The notes: generated by a model not told the origin, from the sequence alone. A stretch of 48,405 nt of DNA from Pseudomonadota bacterium (GCA_018830485.1 JAHJRQ010000026.1:1-48405); one strand, 5' to 3'; shown: positions 15,969 through 26,395, numbered from the stretch's first letter. Numbers and translations: made by a program.

Positions 15969-16472
15969 ATGGAAGCAGCAAGCGTAGCGCAGAATTTGGG
16001 ACCCGGGGCCGAGCTGGCGGGGAAATATCTCACCTTTTCCTTGGGAAACGAGGATTACGGGGTGGGAATTCTCAGCGTCAGGGAGATAATCGGGGTCATG
16101 GAGATTACGGCTGTGCCGCATACCCCGGCATATATCAAGGGGGTTATCAATCTGCGGGGCAAGGTCATTCCCGTGCTGGACTTGCGGCTCAAATTCAATA
16201 TGAACCACAAGGAATATGACGAGAGAACCTGTATCATCGTGGTCGAGGTGCAGGGGCAATCCGCGCCGGTGCAGGTAGGCATGGTTGTGGACTCGGTTTC
16301 GGAGGTTTTGAATATCGCCGCCGCTGAAATAGAGCCTCCGCCCTCCCTGGGTTCTTCGTCGGAAACCGAAAATATTCTGGGTATGGCGAAAGTCAAAGGC
16401 GAGGTCAAGATCCTGCTCGATGTGGACAGGGTTGTTGGTGAAGGGCTTTTGCAGCAGTTCGCCGCCCAGTAA
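15969..16472 (+). CDS. cheW: Chemotaxis coupling protein CheW
   Basis: The 167-residue single CheW domain protein links receptors to CheA. It has KYLTFSLGNEDYGVGILSVREI, VPHTPAYIKGVINLRGKVIPVLDLR (the conserved loop) and GMVVDSVSEVL. AAGGAGG lies six bases before ATG 15969, which I prefer to the ATG at 15963 that abuts the site. Confidence 0.95.
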   Translation: MEAASVAQNLGPGAELAGKYLTFSLGNEDYGVGILSVREIIGVMEITAVPHTPAYIKGVINLRGKVIPVLDLRLKFNMNHKEYDERTCIIVVEVQGQSAPVQVGMVVDSVSEVLNIAAAEIEPPPSLGSSSETENILGMAKVKGEVKILLDVDRVVGEGLLQQFAAQ

Positions 16473-16661
16473 TACATTACAGCGAGCAAGCTTTCCGAAT
16501 AGGTGTTTGCGTTGCCTGTGGGGGGCGGGCAGAACCGGTGGTGGGGCTTGGCTGTGGGGATTGTTTTGCGGTTAACAAACCTAGTCGCAGGCCGAGAAAG
16601 AGTTGTATCTGATTGCAGAGGGGAAGCGAATATTCTGCAAGGATAACAAGGGAGCGGCTTT

Positions 16662-17522
16662 GTGGTATTGAACAGTGACGGACCAAGCAATATTCGTTAT
16701 CAACAGCTCAACGACGGGTTGTTTCAGAAATTCAGCGACCTGGTGTATGAGAAAACCGGGATTTTTCTGAAACCGGAAAAAAAGGAGCTGCTGAATGCCC
16801 GCCTCGGCAAGCGGCTGCGAGCCACCGGGATAGAGTCGTTTAAGCAATACTATGAGTATGTCATCAATGACAGGTCCGGGGATGAGCTTGTTCAGCTCAT
16901 CGACAACGTTTCCACCAATTTCACCTCTTTTTTCCGGGAAAATTCCCATTTCGAGATATTGAACTCCACGGTTTTGCCTGCCTTTGTCAAGGAGGGGCGG
17001 GGGAAAAGCAAGGAGATTCTCCTCTGGTCTTCCGCCAGTTCCTCCGGCGAGGAACCGTACACCATGGCCATGGTGGTGGAGGACTTTGTCAGCCGCCATC
17101 CGGGGATGCGCTATCGCATCATGGCCACGGACATCTCCACCCGGGTTTTGGCCCAGGCGAAGCGAGGCGTGTATGCCGATGAAAGAGTGACCAAGGTGCC
17201 CACGCCATTCTTGAAAAAATATTTTCAGAAAGGGGTGGGCAATTCCGACGGCTATGTGAAGGTGAAGGATGAGCTTCGGAGGATGGTGCACTTTGACCGG
17301 TTCAATCTCATGGGTGATTTTCCATGGCGTGCGGCCATTGATGTTATTTTCTGCCGAAACGTCATGATCTATTTCAACCGGGAAACCCAGCAGGAGCTGG
17401 TGAGCAAATTCCATGAGGCGCTTACCCCTGGCGGGTATCTTTTTATCGGCCACTCCGAAAGCATCAGCGGCTTGAAGCATAATTTCGCCCAGATTGACGC
17501 CACCGCGTATATGAAGCGTTGA
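16662..17522 (+). CDS. cheR: Chemotaxis receptor methyltransferase CheR
   Basis: The 286-residue enzyme adds methyl groups from SAM to glutamates of chemoreceptors, opposing CheB. The N-terminal helical domain has NARLGKRLRATGIESFKQYYEYV and the TNFTSFFREN motif. The SAM domain has WSSASSSGEEPYTMAM (motif I), MATDIS, and VIFCRNVMIYFN, then GYLFIGHSES. The start is GTG 16662, with AGGGAG seven bases upstream. The 189-base gap after cheW holds no gene. Confidence 0.95.
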   Translation: MVLNSDGPSNIRYQQLNDGLFQKFSDLVYEKTGIFLKPEKKELLNARLGKRLRATGIESFKQYYEYVINDRSGDELVQLIDNVSTNFTSFFRENSHFEILNSTVLPAFVKEGRGKSKEILLWSSASSSGEEPYTMAMVVEDFVSRHPGMRYRIMATDISTRVLAQAKRGVYADERVTKVPTPFLKKYFQKGVGNSDGYVKVKDELRRMVHFDRFNLMGDFPWRAAIDVIFCRNVMIYFNRETQQELVSKFHEALTPGGYLFIGHSESISGLKHNFAQIDATAYMKR

Positions 17523-17579
17523 CGGCTGTAGCCTTGGGGGAGACGCCCGGGGCAATGACGGTTACAGGACAGGGAGCGC

Positions 17580-18059
17580 ATGAAGATAATCGTTGGCATT
17601 TCAGACATGAAAGTCAGCAACAAGCCAGAGGATGTCCTGATCACCTATTCCCTGGGTTCCTGTATCGGGGTGGTGATCTGGGATCCGGTGGCCAAGGTGG
17701 GAGGGCTGCTGCATTATATGCTGCCGGATTCTTCCCTTGACAAGGAGAAGGCCGAGCTCAAGCCCTTCATGTTTGCGGACACCGGCATCCCCAGGTTGTT
17801 CAAGGAAACATACAAGTTCGGCGCCCTGAAAAACCGCTTGATCGTTAAGGTGGTTGGCGGCTCGCAAATCATGGACAGCGCCGGGATCTTTAATATCGGC
17901 AAGCGAAACCAGGCGGTTCTGCGCAAGATGTTCTGGAAGAACCAGATCATGCTCGCCAAGGAAGATGTCGGTGGCACGGGCAACCGCACGGTGAGCTTGG
18001 AAATCGGCACAGGGATTACCCACTTGAAGGTTTCAGGAAGAGGGGAGTTTGAGTTATGA
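17580..18059 (+). CDS. cheD: Chemoreceptor glutamine deamidase CheD
   Basis: The 159-residue protein has the CheD catalytic Cys28 in YSLGSCIGV and His45 in GGLLHYMLPD, then RLIVKVVGGSQIM and the C-terminal GRTVSLEIGTG-type end. CheD deamidates receptor glutamines and in CheC/CheX-containing systems also binds the CheY-P phosphatase. Its stop overlaps the start of the HDOD gene (ATGA). Confidence 0.95.
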   Translation: MKIIVGISDMKVSNKPEDVLITYSLGSCIGVVIWDPVAKVGGLLHYMLPDSSLDKEKAELKPFMFADTGIPRLFKETYKFGALKNRLIVKVVGGSQIMDSAGIFNIGKRNQAVLRKMFWKNQIMLAKEDVGGTGNRTVSLEIGTGITHLKVSGRGEFEL

Positions 18060-18901
18060 GCCGTCTGGATGAGATACTGTCCCTGGTCAAGCATGTCCCG
18101 CCTTTCCCCAAGGTGGCCCAGCGTGTTTCGGAGATGCTGAACGATTCGGAGGTGAGTGCCGCGGATCTGGCGGAGGTTATCCAATACGATCAGGTGATAA
18201 CGGCCAATGTGTTGAAAATCTGTAACGCCGCTTATTTCGGCCTCTCCCGCAAGGTTTCTTCCCTGGATGAGGCGCTGGTCATCGTGGGCAATGACACTCT
18301 CAAGGATATCATCATTACCAGCAGCAGCGCCCGGTTTTATAAGGGCGCCGCCGGAGAGGGGTATAAGCTGGATCAGGGCGAGTTGTGGAAGCATTCCATT
18401 GCCGTTGGGATAATGGCCAAGGAAATGGTGAAATACGTCAAGGACGTGGAGCCTGGCAGCGCCTATACCGCCGGCTTGCTGCATGACATCGGCAAGCGGT
18501 TTTTGAGCAGTTTTGTGGCCGATGATTTCAAAAAGATCATGATGAAGGTGGTTCAGGACAACTGCTCTTTTGTCGAGGCGGAGAAGGAGCTTCTGGGGGC
18601 CTCCCACGCCGAACTGGGCGGGATGATCATGAGCCAGTGGGATTTCCCCAAGGAGATAGAGCTGGCGGTTTTGCAGCACCATGATCCCGATGCCCTGGAA
18701 AAGGATCCCCTCACCGCCATTGTGGCCCTGGCCAATGCCCTGGTGATCAGCATGGGAATCGGAGTTGGCGCCGACGGCCTGTCCGTGAGAATGCAGGGAG
18801 GGGGGCTGAAAAGATTCGGCATTACGCCAATGCATCTTGAGCTTTGCATGGCGAATCTGCTCAGCGAACTCGATCGGGCTCAGGAACTTTTTCATATTTA
18901 G
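18056..18901 (+). CDS. HDOD-domain protein of the chemotaxis operon
   Basis: The 281-residue protein is a single HDOD (HD-related output) domain: PPFPKVAQRVSEMLND at the start, then the LAEVIQYDQVITANVLKICNAAYFG stretch typical of HDOD, and AGLLHDIGKR, which keeps an HD pair. HDOD proteins are signalling modules often found with chemotaxis or cyclic-di-GMP genes, and their direct activity is usually unknown. It is translationally coupled to cheD, so a role in adjusting the chemotaxis response is inferred. Confidence 0.85.
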   Translation: MSRLDEILSLVKHVPPFPKVAQRVSEMLNDSEVSAADLAEVIQYDQVITANVLKICNAAYFGLSRKVSSLDEALVIVGNDTLKDIIITSSSARFYKGAAGEGYKLDQGELWKHSIAVGIMAKEMVKYVKDVEPGSAYTAGLLHDIGKRFLSSFVADDFKKIMMKVVQDNCSFVEAEKELLGASHAELGGMIMSQWDFPKEIELAVLQHHDPDALEKDPLTAIVALANALVISMGIGVGADGLSVRMQGGGLKRFGITPMHLELCMANLLSELDRAQELFHI

Positions 18902-19057
18902 CGGGTGTGTTTTTTGCAAACAACGGTTCGGCAAGAGTAAAATCATCCCCGGCGCAGGCACCGGCCAACCGGTACGAATAAAACAGCGGGGGACAGGACA
19001 CGCGTAAGACGACGAATGTCCTGGGTGGGATAATTCAAGAAGGCGGGAGAGAGGGCG

Positions 19058-19495
19058 ATGGCTTTCAATATTTTGGTGACAGACGACTCTGAGACCATGC
19101 GGGCCGTGATCAAAAAAACCGTGAGCATGTCCGGAGTGCCTGTCGGCGAGTTCCATGAGGCATGTAACGGCAAAGAGGCCTTGGCTATTTTGGCGGAAAC
19201 CTGGATTGATGTTATTTTGTCGGACATCAACATGCCGGAAATGGGCGGAATGGAGCTCCTGAAAAAGGTCAGTGAAGATGAGGATCTGAGAAAAATTCCC
19301 CTGATCTTCATTACCACAGAGGCCAGCGATGCCAGGAAGGAAGAGGCGAAAAAGTTCGGGGTTGCCGGTTATGTTAAAAAACCCTTCCAGCCGGAGACCA
19401 TCAAGGCCATTCTGTACGAGGTGCTGGAAAAGGCCTACGCGCACAGGCTTGAAGATCAGCCCGGCGAGGAAGATGCCGGCGAGAGTGATTTTTAG
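19058..19495 (+). CDS. cheY: CheY-type response regulator
   Basis: The 145-residue protein is a single receiver domain. It has the acidic pocket VTDDS (Asp9/Asp10), phospho-acceptor Asp56 in VILSDINMPEMGG, the Thr in FITTEA, and Lys in GYVKKPF. A 20-residue acidic tail (DQPGEEDAGESDF) follows the domain. CheY-P is expected to act on the flagellar switch. The 156-base gap upstream contains a CAGGACA...TGTCCTG dyad of unknown use. Confidence 0.9.
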   Translation: MAFNILVTDDSETMRAVIKKTVSMSGVPVGEFHEACNGKEALAILAETWIDVILSDINMPEMGGMELLKKVSEDEDLRKIPLIFITTEASDARKEEAKKFGVAGYVKKPFQPETIKAILYEVLEKAYAHRLEDQPGEEDAGESDF

Positions 19496-19612
19496 AGGAT
19501 AATTTTTCTGCGCAGCCGAGGTGAAAAAGGGATGGAACGGGCTTTTCGGCTGATCCCGGGCGCAGAATACGGGTGATTGATTATTGGAGTGCGAGCCGGG
19601 AGGATGGCTGAC

Positions 19613-21165
<1,553 letters not shown>

Positions 21166-21172
21166 CGCTTGT

Positions 21173-21721
21173 CTATAAAGAATTTTTTTGTGCCCGCAGT
21201 AAAGTCTCCTGTTCCACAAGCAGCAGCATTTTCTTTGCCGCAGTCCCTCCCGCGAATCCTCCCAGCCCTGAAGAGCCAGTCACCCGATGGCAGGGAACAA
21301 TAAGGGCGAGCGGATTTGCGTTGCAGGCCTGTCCCACCGCCCGTGCGGCGCCGGGATTTCCCATGGCCTGTGCCAACTCTTTGTAGGTTCTTGTCTCCCC
21401 ATATGGGATTTCGCCAATGCGCTCCCATACGGATTTCTGGAACATGGTCCCCTTTTCAACAAATAACGATCTGGGCAGCGGCGGAAATTTTCGCCGTTTC
21501 CCCTCGAAGAATTCTCCAAGCAATTCGGCAAAAGCAGGGGCACTGGTCAATGCCGGGATGCCTGCCACCCCGAGGCGGGTTTGCAGCCACTGCTTTGCCC
21601 TTTCGTGCCTTTCCTTGGAAAAGGTGAGATGGATCGGAAAGCCCTCAAGGCAAATCATCTGGCAGCGTATTTCCCTGAAAGCATAGGAAAAGGCAAGGGC
21701 GTGCGTCGCATGGTCCTGCAT
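21173..21721 (-). CDS. ogt: Methylated-DNA-[protein]-cysteine S-methyltransferase (O6-alkylguanine repair)
   Basis: The 182-residue suicide repair protein has the active-site motif VPCHRV (Cys144). FQKSVWERIGEIPYGETRTYKELAQAMGNPGAARAVGQA forms the helix-turn-helix and arginine finger region, and NPLALIVPCHRV is complete. The start is ATG 21721, with GAGGAG seven bases upstream. The frame also runs upstream into a dispersed repeat, which I reject as coding. It takes alkyl groups from guanine onto its own cysteine. Confidence 0.95.
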   Translation of the reverse strand: MQDHATHALAFSYAFREIRCQMICLEGFPIHLTFSKERHERAKQWLQTRLGVAGIPALTSAPAFAELLGEFFEGKRRKFPPLPRSLFVEKGTMFQKSVWERIGEIPYGETRTYKELAQAMGNPGAARAVGQACNANPLALIVPCHRVTGSSGLGGFAGGTAAKKMLLLVEQETLLRAQKNSL

Positions 21722-21760
21722 CGTCGTTCTCCTCGAGATATTGAAAGATGGGGATTTTGA

Positions 21761-21888
21761 GAAAATCGTGTCGAATATGTTTTCCGTCATAGCGGTGAAA
21801 GCCGGTATTCAGTATCATCGTGTGGTTCTCAAAAAAGCTGGACACCGGTTTTCACCGGTGAGGCCAATTATGCAAAGTTCTCTTCTGT
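21761..21888 (+). repeat. About 120-bp dispersed element of a second family, copy 1
   Basis: The order GAAAAT[C/T]GTG[T/C]CGAATATG, AAAGCCGGTAT, GGAC[A/G]CCGGTTTTCACCGGTG and TGCAAAGT is shared with 24347-24463 in the same orientation. The inner part carries the inverted GCCGGT/ACCGG arms of the common 'CGTCATTC...GCCGGTATCCAG' intergenic palindrome. The rest of 21889-22112 shows no gene. Confidence 0.75.
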
Positions 21889-22112
21889 GTTCATGATAGC
21901 ACGGCTGCGTTCGATAAGAGAGGTATGGAGGAGGTTTCCGCGCGGGTTTGCGGGATTGCCGACGGCATGCCGACCATATCCGCCTGACACGGGACAACAT
22001 GTTTCAGCCGGAGTGGACAGGTGTTTTTTTCTGATTACCATCGAACTTCAGCCAGTATTCAAGCCTGGCAGGGCAACATGTTGATATATAACGTTTTTTT
22101 GATTTGTTTGCC

Positions 22113-22228
22113 TGGCACAACCAAGTCATTCCCGCGCAGGCGGGAATCCAGGCCATCTGGCTAATTCCTCTAAATTCCCGCCTGCGCGGGAATGACGTTA
22201 AAGAACTGGCTGAAGATTAGTGGTAATC
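22113..22228 (-). repeat. 116-bp dispersed element, copy B
   Basis: Reverse complement of copy A (8131-8246) over the whole 116 bases, including the flanks outside the palindromes. It lies alone in the gap before the carboxypeptidase gene. Confidence 0.85.
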
Positions 22229-22293
22229 AGAATTTTTTTTATGGCTGGAAAAACAATACATCAACAAGATGGGCGAAAAAGCTCAAAAAAAAC

Positions 22294-22323
22294 TTGATTT
22301 TAGAGGCAAGTATAAATTATAGC
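22294..22323 (+). promoter_or_regulatory. Possible sigma-70 promoter of the D,D-carboxypeptidase gene
   Basis: TTGATT (22294-22299) and TATAGC (22318-22323) are separated by 18 bases, upstream of the ATG at 22398. The -10 match is only four of six, so this is tentative. Confidence 0.4.
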
Positions 22324-22397
22324 TTAATATGGATCTAGTAATTTGAAATCATACGCTTTTTCTTGAGTTAACTTTTTAACCGGAACGTGGATACGCC

Positions 22398-23519
22398 ATG
22401 GGTTCTTTTTTTTGCCGACGTCTTCTCCCTGTGTTCTTGCTGGTTTTTCTTCTCGCCTCTCCGGCAGGTGCGCAAATTGATGTAAAGAAGACCAAGGGGG
22501 TATCCCTTGATACGTCGCATAAGTTTGTGCCGAAGCAGGCACCGGCACAGAAAAAACAAAACAAAAAGGCTCAGGTCGCCAAGCGTCCTTCCGGGCAAGA
22601 AATGAAGCGCAAGGTGGCAGAGCCGCACAATGTCGCAGCCGCCGAGGTTCCTACTGAGCTGCAAGGAAAACTTACCTGCCGCAGCGCCTATGTCATGGAT
22701 GCCAAAACCGGCAATGTATTGTACGACCTCAGTGCTGACCAGCCTGGACAGCCGGCCAGCACCATTAAAGTTCTCACCGGACTTATTGCCATTGAAAGTT
22801 TTACCGGCAATGAGATGGTGCCCACCAGCGCCTACGCAGCAAACATGCCGGCCTCGAAGATATATCTGAGAAAAGGCGCTTCCTATCAGGCCAGCGATTT
22901 GATCAACGCCGTGCTGCTTGCTTCGGCCAACGATGCCAGCGTGGCTCTGGCGGAAAAGCTTGCCGGTTCCGAGCAGGCCTTTGCCAGATTGATGACCAAA
23001 AAGGCCGAGGCGCTCGGCGCCCAGAACACCATCTGTAAAAGCGCAAATGGCTTGACCCGTCCCGGTCAGCAGACCACGGCCCGTGATTTGGCCACGCTAT
23101 TCAATCGGGCCATGCGCAACCCCGAGTTTGCCGAGCGCATGGCCACCGCCAAGGTGCATACCAGCGACGGCAAGGTGTTGCGGAGCCATAACAAAGCCCT
23201 GTGGACCGTCGATGGCGCGGTTGGGGGGAAAACCGGTTATACGGCGGCGGCCGGGAAAACCTATGTCGGCAAGTTCCAGCGGGATGGGCAGGCCATTGTT
23301 GTTGCCTTGCTGGGCAGCGCCTCCATGTGGAATGATATCGCCACCCTGGTTGAGCACGGGTTTACCAAACAGGAAATGATTGCCTCCGCCTCTCGTCGCG
23401 ATGGGGATGCTGCAGGCGGAGTACAGGTTTCGCAGGTCAGCCGGCAGAACCCTGGCGAGGATCATGTTGACTATGCCATATTGACCCTCTCCGAGCAGAA
23501 GAAAAAAATCAAGATGTAG
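22398..23519 (+). CDS. D-alanyl-D-alanine carboxypeptidase (PBP5/DacA family)
   Basis: The 373-residue protein has a signal peptide ending AGA about residue 25, a basic linker (about 28-75), then the serine peptidase S11 domain with SxxK at 121-124 (STIK), SAN at 176-178 and KTG at 278-280. It trims the terminal D-Ala of peptidoglycan stem peptides in the periplasm. The C-terminal beta domain and amphipathic anchor of classic PBP5 are not obvious; the end is a basic EQKKKIKM. A strong terminator follows. Confidence 0.9.
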   Translation: MGSFFCRRLLPVFLLVFLLASPAGAQIDVKKTKGVSLDTSHKFVPKQAPAQKKQNKKAQVAKRPSGQEMKRKVAEPHNVAAAEVPTELQGKLTCRSAYVMDAKTGNVLYDLSADQPGQPASTIKVLTGLIAIESFTGNEMVPTSAYAANMPASKIYLRKGASYQASDLINAVLLASANDASVALAEKLAGSEQAFARLMTKKAEALGAQNTICKSANGLTRPGQQTTARDLATLFNRAMRNPEFAERMATAKVHTSDGKVLRSHNKALWTVDGAVGGKTGYTAAAGKTYVGKFQRDGQAIVVALLGSASMWNDIATLVEHGFTKQEMIASASRRDGDAAGGVQVSQVSRQNPGEDHVDYAILTLSEQKKKIKM

Positions 23520-23543
23520 CGGTTTCCCTTCAGAACACAAGCA

Positions 23544-23576
23544 AAGCCGACAGGAATCAGCCTGTCGGCTTTTTTT
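23544..23576 (+). terminator. Rho-independent terminator after the carboxypeptidase gene
   Basis: The 11-bp stem AAGCCGACAGG (23544-23554) pairs with CCTGTCGGCTT (23561-23571) around a six-base loop, followed directly by a run of Ts ending at 23576. Confidence 0.95.
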
Positions 23577-23599
23577 GTTGAAAGCGACAGCGTGGAATC

Positions 23600-24304
23600 A
23601 TGATTACCAAGGAAGCAGTGAGGGCGGATTGTTTGACTGCGGCGGAAGGGAAGGCCTCGGGCAAGTCCGCGGAGCTGGTGCGGCGTCTTGAGCAATACCG
23701 GGAGGCAAAAAGGATATTCGTCGGGCCCACCGCACGATTGCAGCAGGTCAGGATCAACGCCCTGACCGATGGCAAGGAGCTGTTGGTGCCAGCGCCGGGC
23801 TTGAAGGAAGGGTTTTACCTTCTGGCCCCGTATGAAATACCCTTCAAGCACCTGGCCTATGCCGTGGGGTATAAGGGGCTTGCCCAATACGGCCGCCGGG
23901 TTGCGGTTGAGGAGCTGTGTCAGGGGCCTGTCGGTCTGCTGGTCACCGATTGTCTGGCCGTGGATCCGGAGGGATATTTTGTCGGCGAGGGCAAGGGTTT
24001 TTTCGACCTTGCGGTTGCCATCCTTGCCGAGCTGCGGGGGCTTGCCCCTGAAGCCGAGGTCTATGGCCTGGGAGAGCTGGCACAGATTCTGGACCAGGAA
24101 ATCGAGCATGGCGCCTGGGATATCCGCCTCAATGGCTTCATAACGCCGGAGGGTATTGCCCTGAGCAGCGCGGGCACCCATGTGGACCGGCGGGTCTTGT
24201 GGGACGAGCTGGAGCCGAAAAGGATCCGCAAGATAACCCCGCTGTGGAAGTTGAACATGCAAATCAAGGATGCATTGAACCAGGCCGCGGAAAATCGAGA
24301 TTAA
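23600..24304 (+). CDS. 5-formyltetrahydrofolate cyclo-ligase family protein
   Basis: The 234-residue protein resembles the 5-FTHF cyclo-ligase/MTHFS fold, which converts 5-formyl-THF to 5,10-methenyl-THF with ATP. Recognisable parts are the RRLEQYREAKRIFVGPTARLQQVRINALTDGKELLVPAPGL stretch and the DPEGYFVGEGKGFFDLAVAI stretch, corresponding to the G-x-G-[KR]-G-YYD loop of the family. The match is to the more divergent MTHFSD-like branch, so folate activity is not certain. It begins 24 bases after the terminator, with a weak ribosome site. Confidence 0.7.
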   Translation: MITKEAVRADCLTAAEGKASGKSAELVRRLEQYREAKRIFVGPTARLQQVRINALTDGKELLVPAPGLKEGFYLLAPYEIPFKHLAYAVGYKGLAQYGRRVAVEELCQGPVGLLVTDCLAVDPEGYFVGEGKGFFDLAVAILAELRGLAPEAEVYGLGELAQILDQEIEHGAWDIRLNGFITPEGIALSSAGTHVDRRVLWDELEPKRIRKITPLWKLNMQIKDALNQAAENRD

Positions 24305-24346
24305 AGGGGCGGTTCCGTTTGTCCGGGATATTTAATGGAGCCTTGG

Positions 24347-24463
24347 GAAAATTGTGCCGAATATGTTTTTCGTCATTCCGCCTAAAGCCGGTATCAAGTA
24401 ATTCCGGGAGTTTCTAGAAAAATTGGACGCCGGTTTTCACCGGTGTGACGAATTGTGCAAAGT
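24347..24463 (+). repeat. About 120-bp dispersed element of the second family, copy 2
   Basis: Same orientation and order of motifs as 21761-21888. It overlaps the 3' end of the small minus-strand frame at 24437-24658, whose last residues are therefore repeat-derived. A short AAGTAATACCGGCTTTTG stretch at about 24705-24722 is a further partial, inverted match. Confidence 0.75.
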
Positions 24464-24658
24464 CCCCTTAAGCTGCTCGAACAGTTGCAGGTCTTCACGA
24501 TAGGGCAGGAGCAGCGCTTTGGGATCAGGGTAGGTGCTGGCCGCCATCTCCACCGGTTCGTTGAATTCATTGAGAATCGGAGCGATGCGCTCAAAGGGCC
24601 CGGTGATATAGAGCATCTGGACAATGCGGCCCAGCGGAAGGATGGGGTTGGCCAGCAT
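24437..24658 (-). CDS. Possible small hypothetical gene or gene remnant
   Basis: From ATG 24658 the frame gives MLANPILPLGRIVQMLYITG, then PFERIAPILNEFNEP and YPDPKALLLPYREDLQLFEQLKG, which looks protein-like in composition. The last eight residues come from the dispersed repeat, and there is no ribosome site before the ATG. It may be the end of a gene cut by repeat insertion. I do not recognise the family. It lies in the 24305-24837 gap, which otherwise holds only repeats. Confidence 0.3.
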   Translation of the reverse strand: MLANPILPLGRIVQMLYITGPFERIAPILNEFNEPVEMAASTYPDPKALLLPYREDLQLFEQLKGTLHNSSHR

Positions 24659-24837
24659 GGCTGCACCCGTTGCGAACAATGGGGATTGTTATCGATCATG
24701 GCGCCAAGTAATACCGGCTTTTGCCCCTCAATGCAAGGGACTGATTTTTCTCAGGCGCTCTTTCTTGACCGGTTTGGGGAGAAGGGGTACTATGGCGGCG
24801 CTTTGATTTTATCAACGAAACGGTTTTGGTGGCTGGC

Positions 24838-25604
24838 ATGGATGATTTTCAAAAACAGGCGCTTACGGAACATCTGACCGAACTGCGCACCTGCCTTATC
24901 TACTCCCTGCTCGCCACGGTGGCAGGGTTCGCCTTGTGCTATTCCTACAGCAAGGAGCTGGGGCAGTTGCTGTTCAAGCCGCTGTATGCGGCCATGCCGG
25001 AAAATTCCAGCCTGATCTTCACCTCGTACCAGGAAGGGTTTTTTTTTATCTAAAGCTTTCCCTGGTTGCTGGGCTTCTCCTGGCCAGCCCGGTGATCTTC
25101 TACCAGATCTGGCGCTTTGTCGCACCAGGACTGTACCAGCATGAAAAACGGGTGATCCTGCCGTTCACCCTGCTCTCCTCGCTGTTTTTTTTCGGCGGCG
25201 CCGCCTTTGGCTATTTCGTTGTTTTTCCTCCGGCCTTCAAGTTCCTGCTCGGGTACTCCAATGACTTCTTGAGCCCCATGCCCACGGTAAAGGAATATTT
25301 TTCCCTCTGCCTGCGTTTGCTCATTGCCTTCGGGGTTATTTTCGAGCTGCCCGTCTTCATGGTGCTGCTGGCCAAAATGGGCGTGGTGAATGCGGCTTTT
25401 CTCAACAGGCATCGCAAGTATGCCATCCTGCTTTCCTTTGTCATCGCCGCCATCCTCACCCCCACCCCGGACGTGATCAACCAGTGCCTCATGGCCCTGC
25501 CCCTGATCGTGCTCTATGAGGTGAGTATTGTCGCGGTCTGGCTGCTGGGCAGGAAGAGATTGGCTGGATTTGGCAATTCGGAGGCGACAGGGCAGGCTGA
25601 GTAA
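24838..25604 (+). CDS. tatC: Sec-independent translocase subunit TatC, interrupted by a one-base frameshift in a 9-T run
   Basis: TatC is the multi-spanning receptor of the twin-arginine export pathway. The first frame (from ATG 24838) gives MDDFQKQALTEHLTELRTCL, with the family HLTELR motif, and membrane helix 1, up to TSYQEGFFF, and then stops. The second frame continues YLKLSLVAGLLLASPVIFYQIW through five further membrane helices to NQCLMALPLIVLYE and the stop at 25604. The break falls in a run of nine Ts at 25039-25047; one more T would give a continuous 255-residue TatC with EGFFFYLK. So it is a sequencing error, a lesion, or a slippage site. No TatA gene is in the window. Confidence 0.85.
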
Positions 25605-25623
25605 GCGTGCCACTGGTTTTTTT

Positions 25624-26001
25624 TTACACGAAAAGAACCAGCTCCGAATATCGAACAAGTGTCTTGTCGGCTGTCATGAGGTGGAGCGGTTCGCTGACTG
25701 CTTGGGCGATCAGCATCCGGTCAAAAGGATCGCGGTGGATGGAGGGAAGACGGTGTACTGCATCGGCATGCTCCCACGTTATGGATAATGGTTCAAAACC
25801 GGTTGCAGGGAGTGCCTTCATGAATCGGTCCTGGTTGATCTGGAGCTTGCCTAAGGCTGCTTTGATACTGACTTCCCATATGGACACCGCACTGGCATAG
25901 ACCACCGTTGCTTTGTTGATTGTATCTCTTGCCGTCTGCGAAAGGGCGGTATCGTCAGTCATAACCCAGAGCAGCACATGTGTATCGAGCAGCAACCTCA
26001 T
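25624..26001 (-). CDS. vapC: VapC-type PIN-domain toxin
   Basis: The 125-residue protein has PIN-domain acidic residues: Asp6 in LLLDTHVLLW, Glu in SIWEVSIK, and Asp in HRDPFDRMLIAQA, then LMTADKTL. VapC toxins cleave tRNA or other RNAs. The start overlaps the antitoxin stop by four bases. Confidence 0.9.
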   Translation of the reverse strand: MRLLLDTHVLLWVMTDDTALSQTARDTINKATVVYASAVSIWEVSIKAALGKLQINQDRFMKALPATGFEPLSITWEHADAVHRLPSIHRDPFDRMLIAQAVSEPLHLMTADKTLVRYSELVLFV

Positions 26002-26237
26002 TTGGCGCCTTCAAAGCTAGCCAAGACATCTTCGGGCAGGGGGGCATCAAAATCTTTGGCGATCTCCACCTCACCCTGCATCAGCCCAAAGCGAATTTTC
26101 CGTCCCGTCTCGCGAAGCGGAACCAAACGAGCTGCCGGTTTTCCTGCCTTTGCGATGATGATTTCCTCTCCATGCATGGCTGTATCGACCAATTTCGAGA
26201 AATGTGTTTTGGCTTCGTGAATATTGACATTGCGCAT
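25998..26237 (-). CDS. vapB: Phd/YefM-family antitoxin of VapC
   Basis: The 79-residue protein starts MRNVNIHEAKTHFSKLVDTAMHGEEIIIAKAGKPAARLVP, the Phd/YefM fold, followed by a toxin-binding tail with DAPLPEDVLASFEGAK. The start is ATG 26237, with GAGGAG six bases upstream, in place of the longer frame to 26264. Three tandem TAGTC units at about 26275-26288 upstream could be part of an operator. The gap 26265-26395 is otherwise empty. Confidence 0.9.
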   Translation of the reverse strand: MRNVNIHEAKTHFSKLVDTAMHGEEIIIAKAGKPAARLVPLRETGRKIRFGLMQGEVEIAKDFDAPLPEDVLASFEGAK

Positions 26238-26395
26238 GACTTTCTCCTCATTAGAAGTCTGCAAATTTACACTTAGTCTAGTCTAGTCCTGGTCGGAATT
26301 CAACAACAATACAGGCAGAGGTATTTGCCGCGTCCATGGGGTGCTGAAAAGGCGAAGGTTTGGTGCGTAATCGGCTCGGGTGAGAAATAACGCTA

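Noticed and set aside
17714-19444. 576-codon minus-strand open frame spanning cheD, HDOD and cheY
   Set aside because: It overlaps three well-supported genes and shows no domain.
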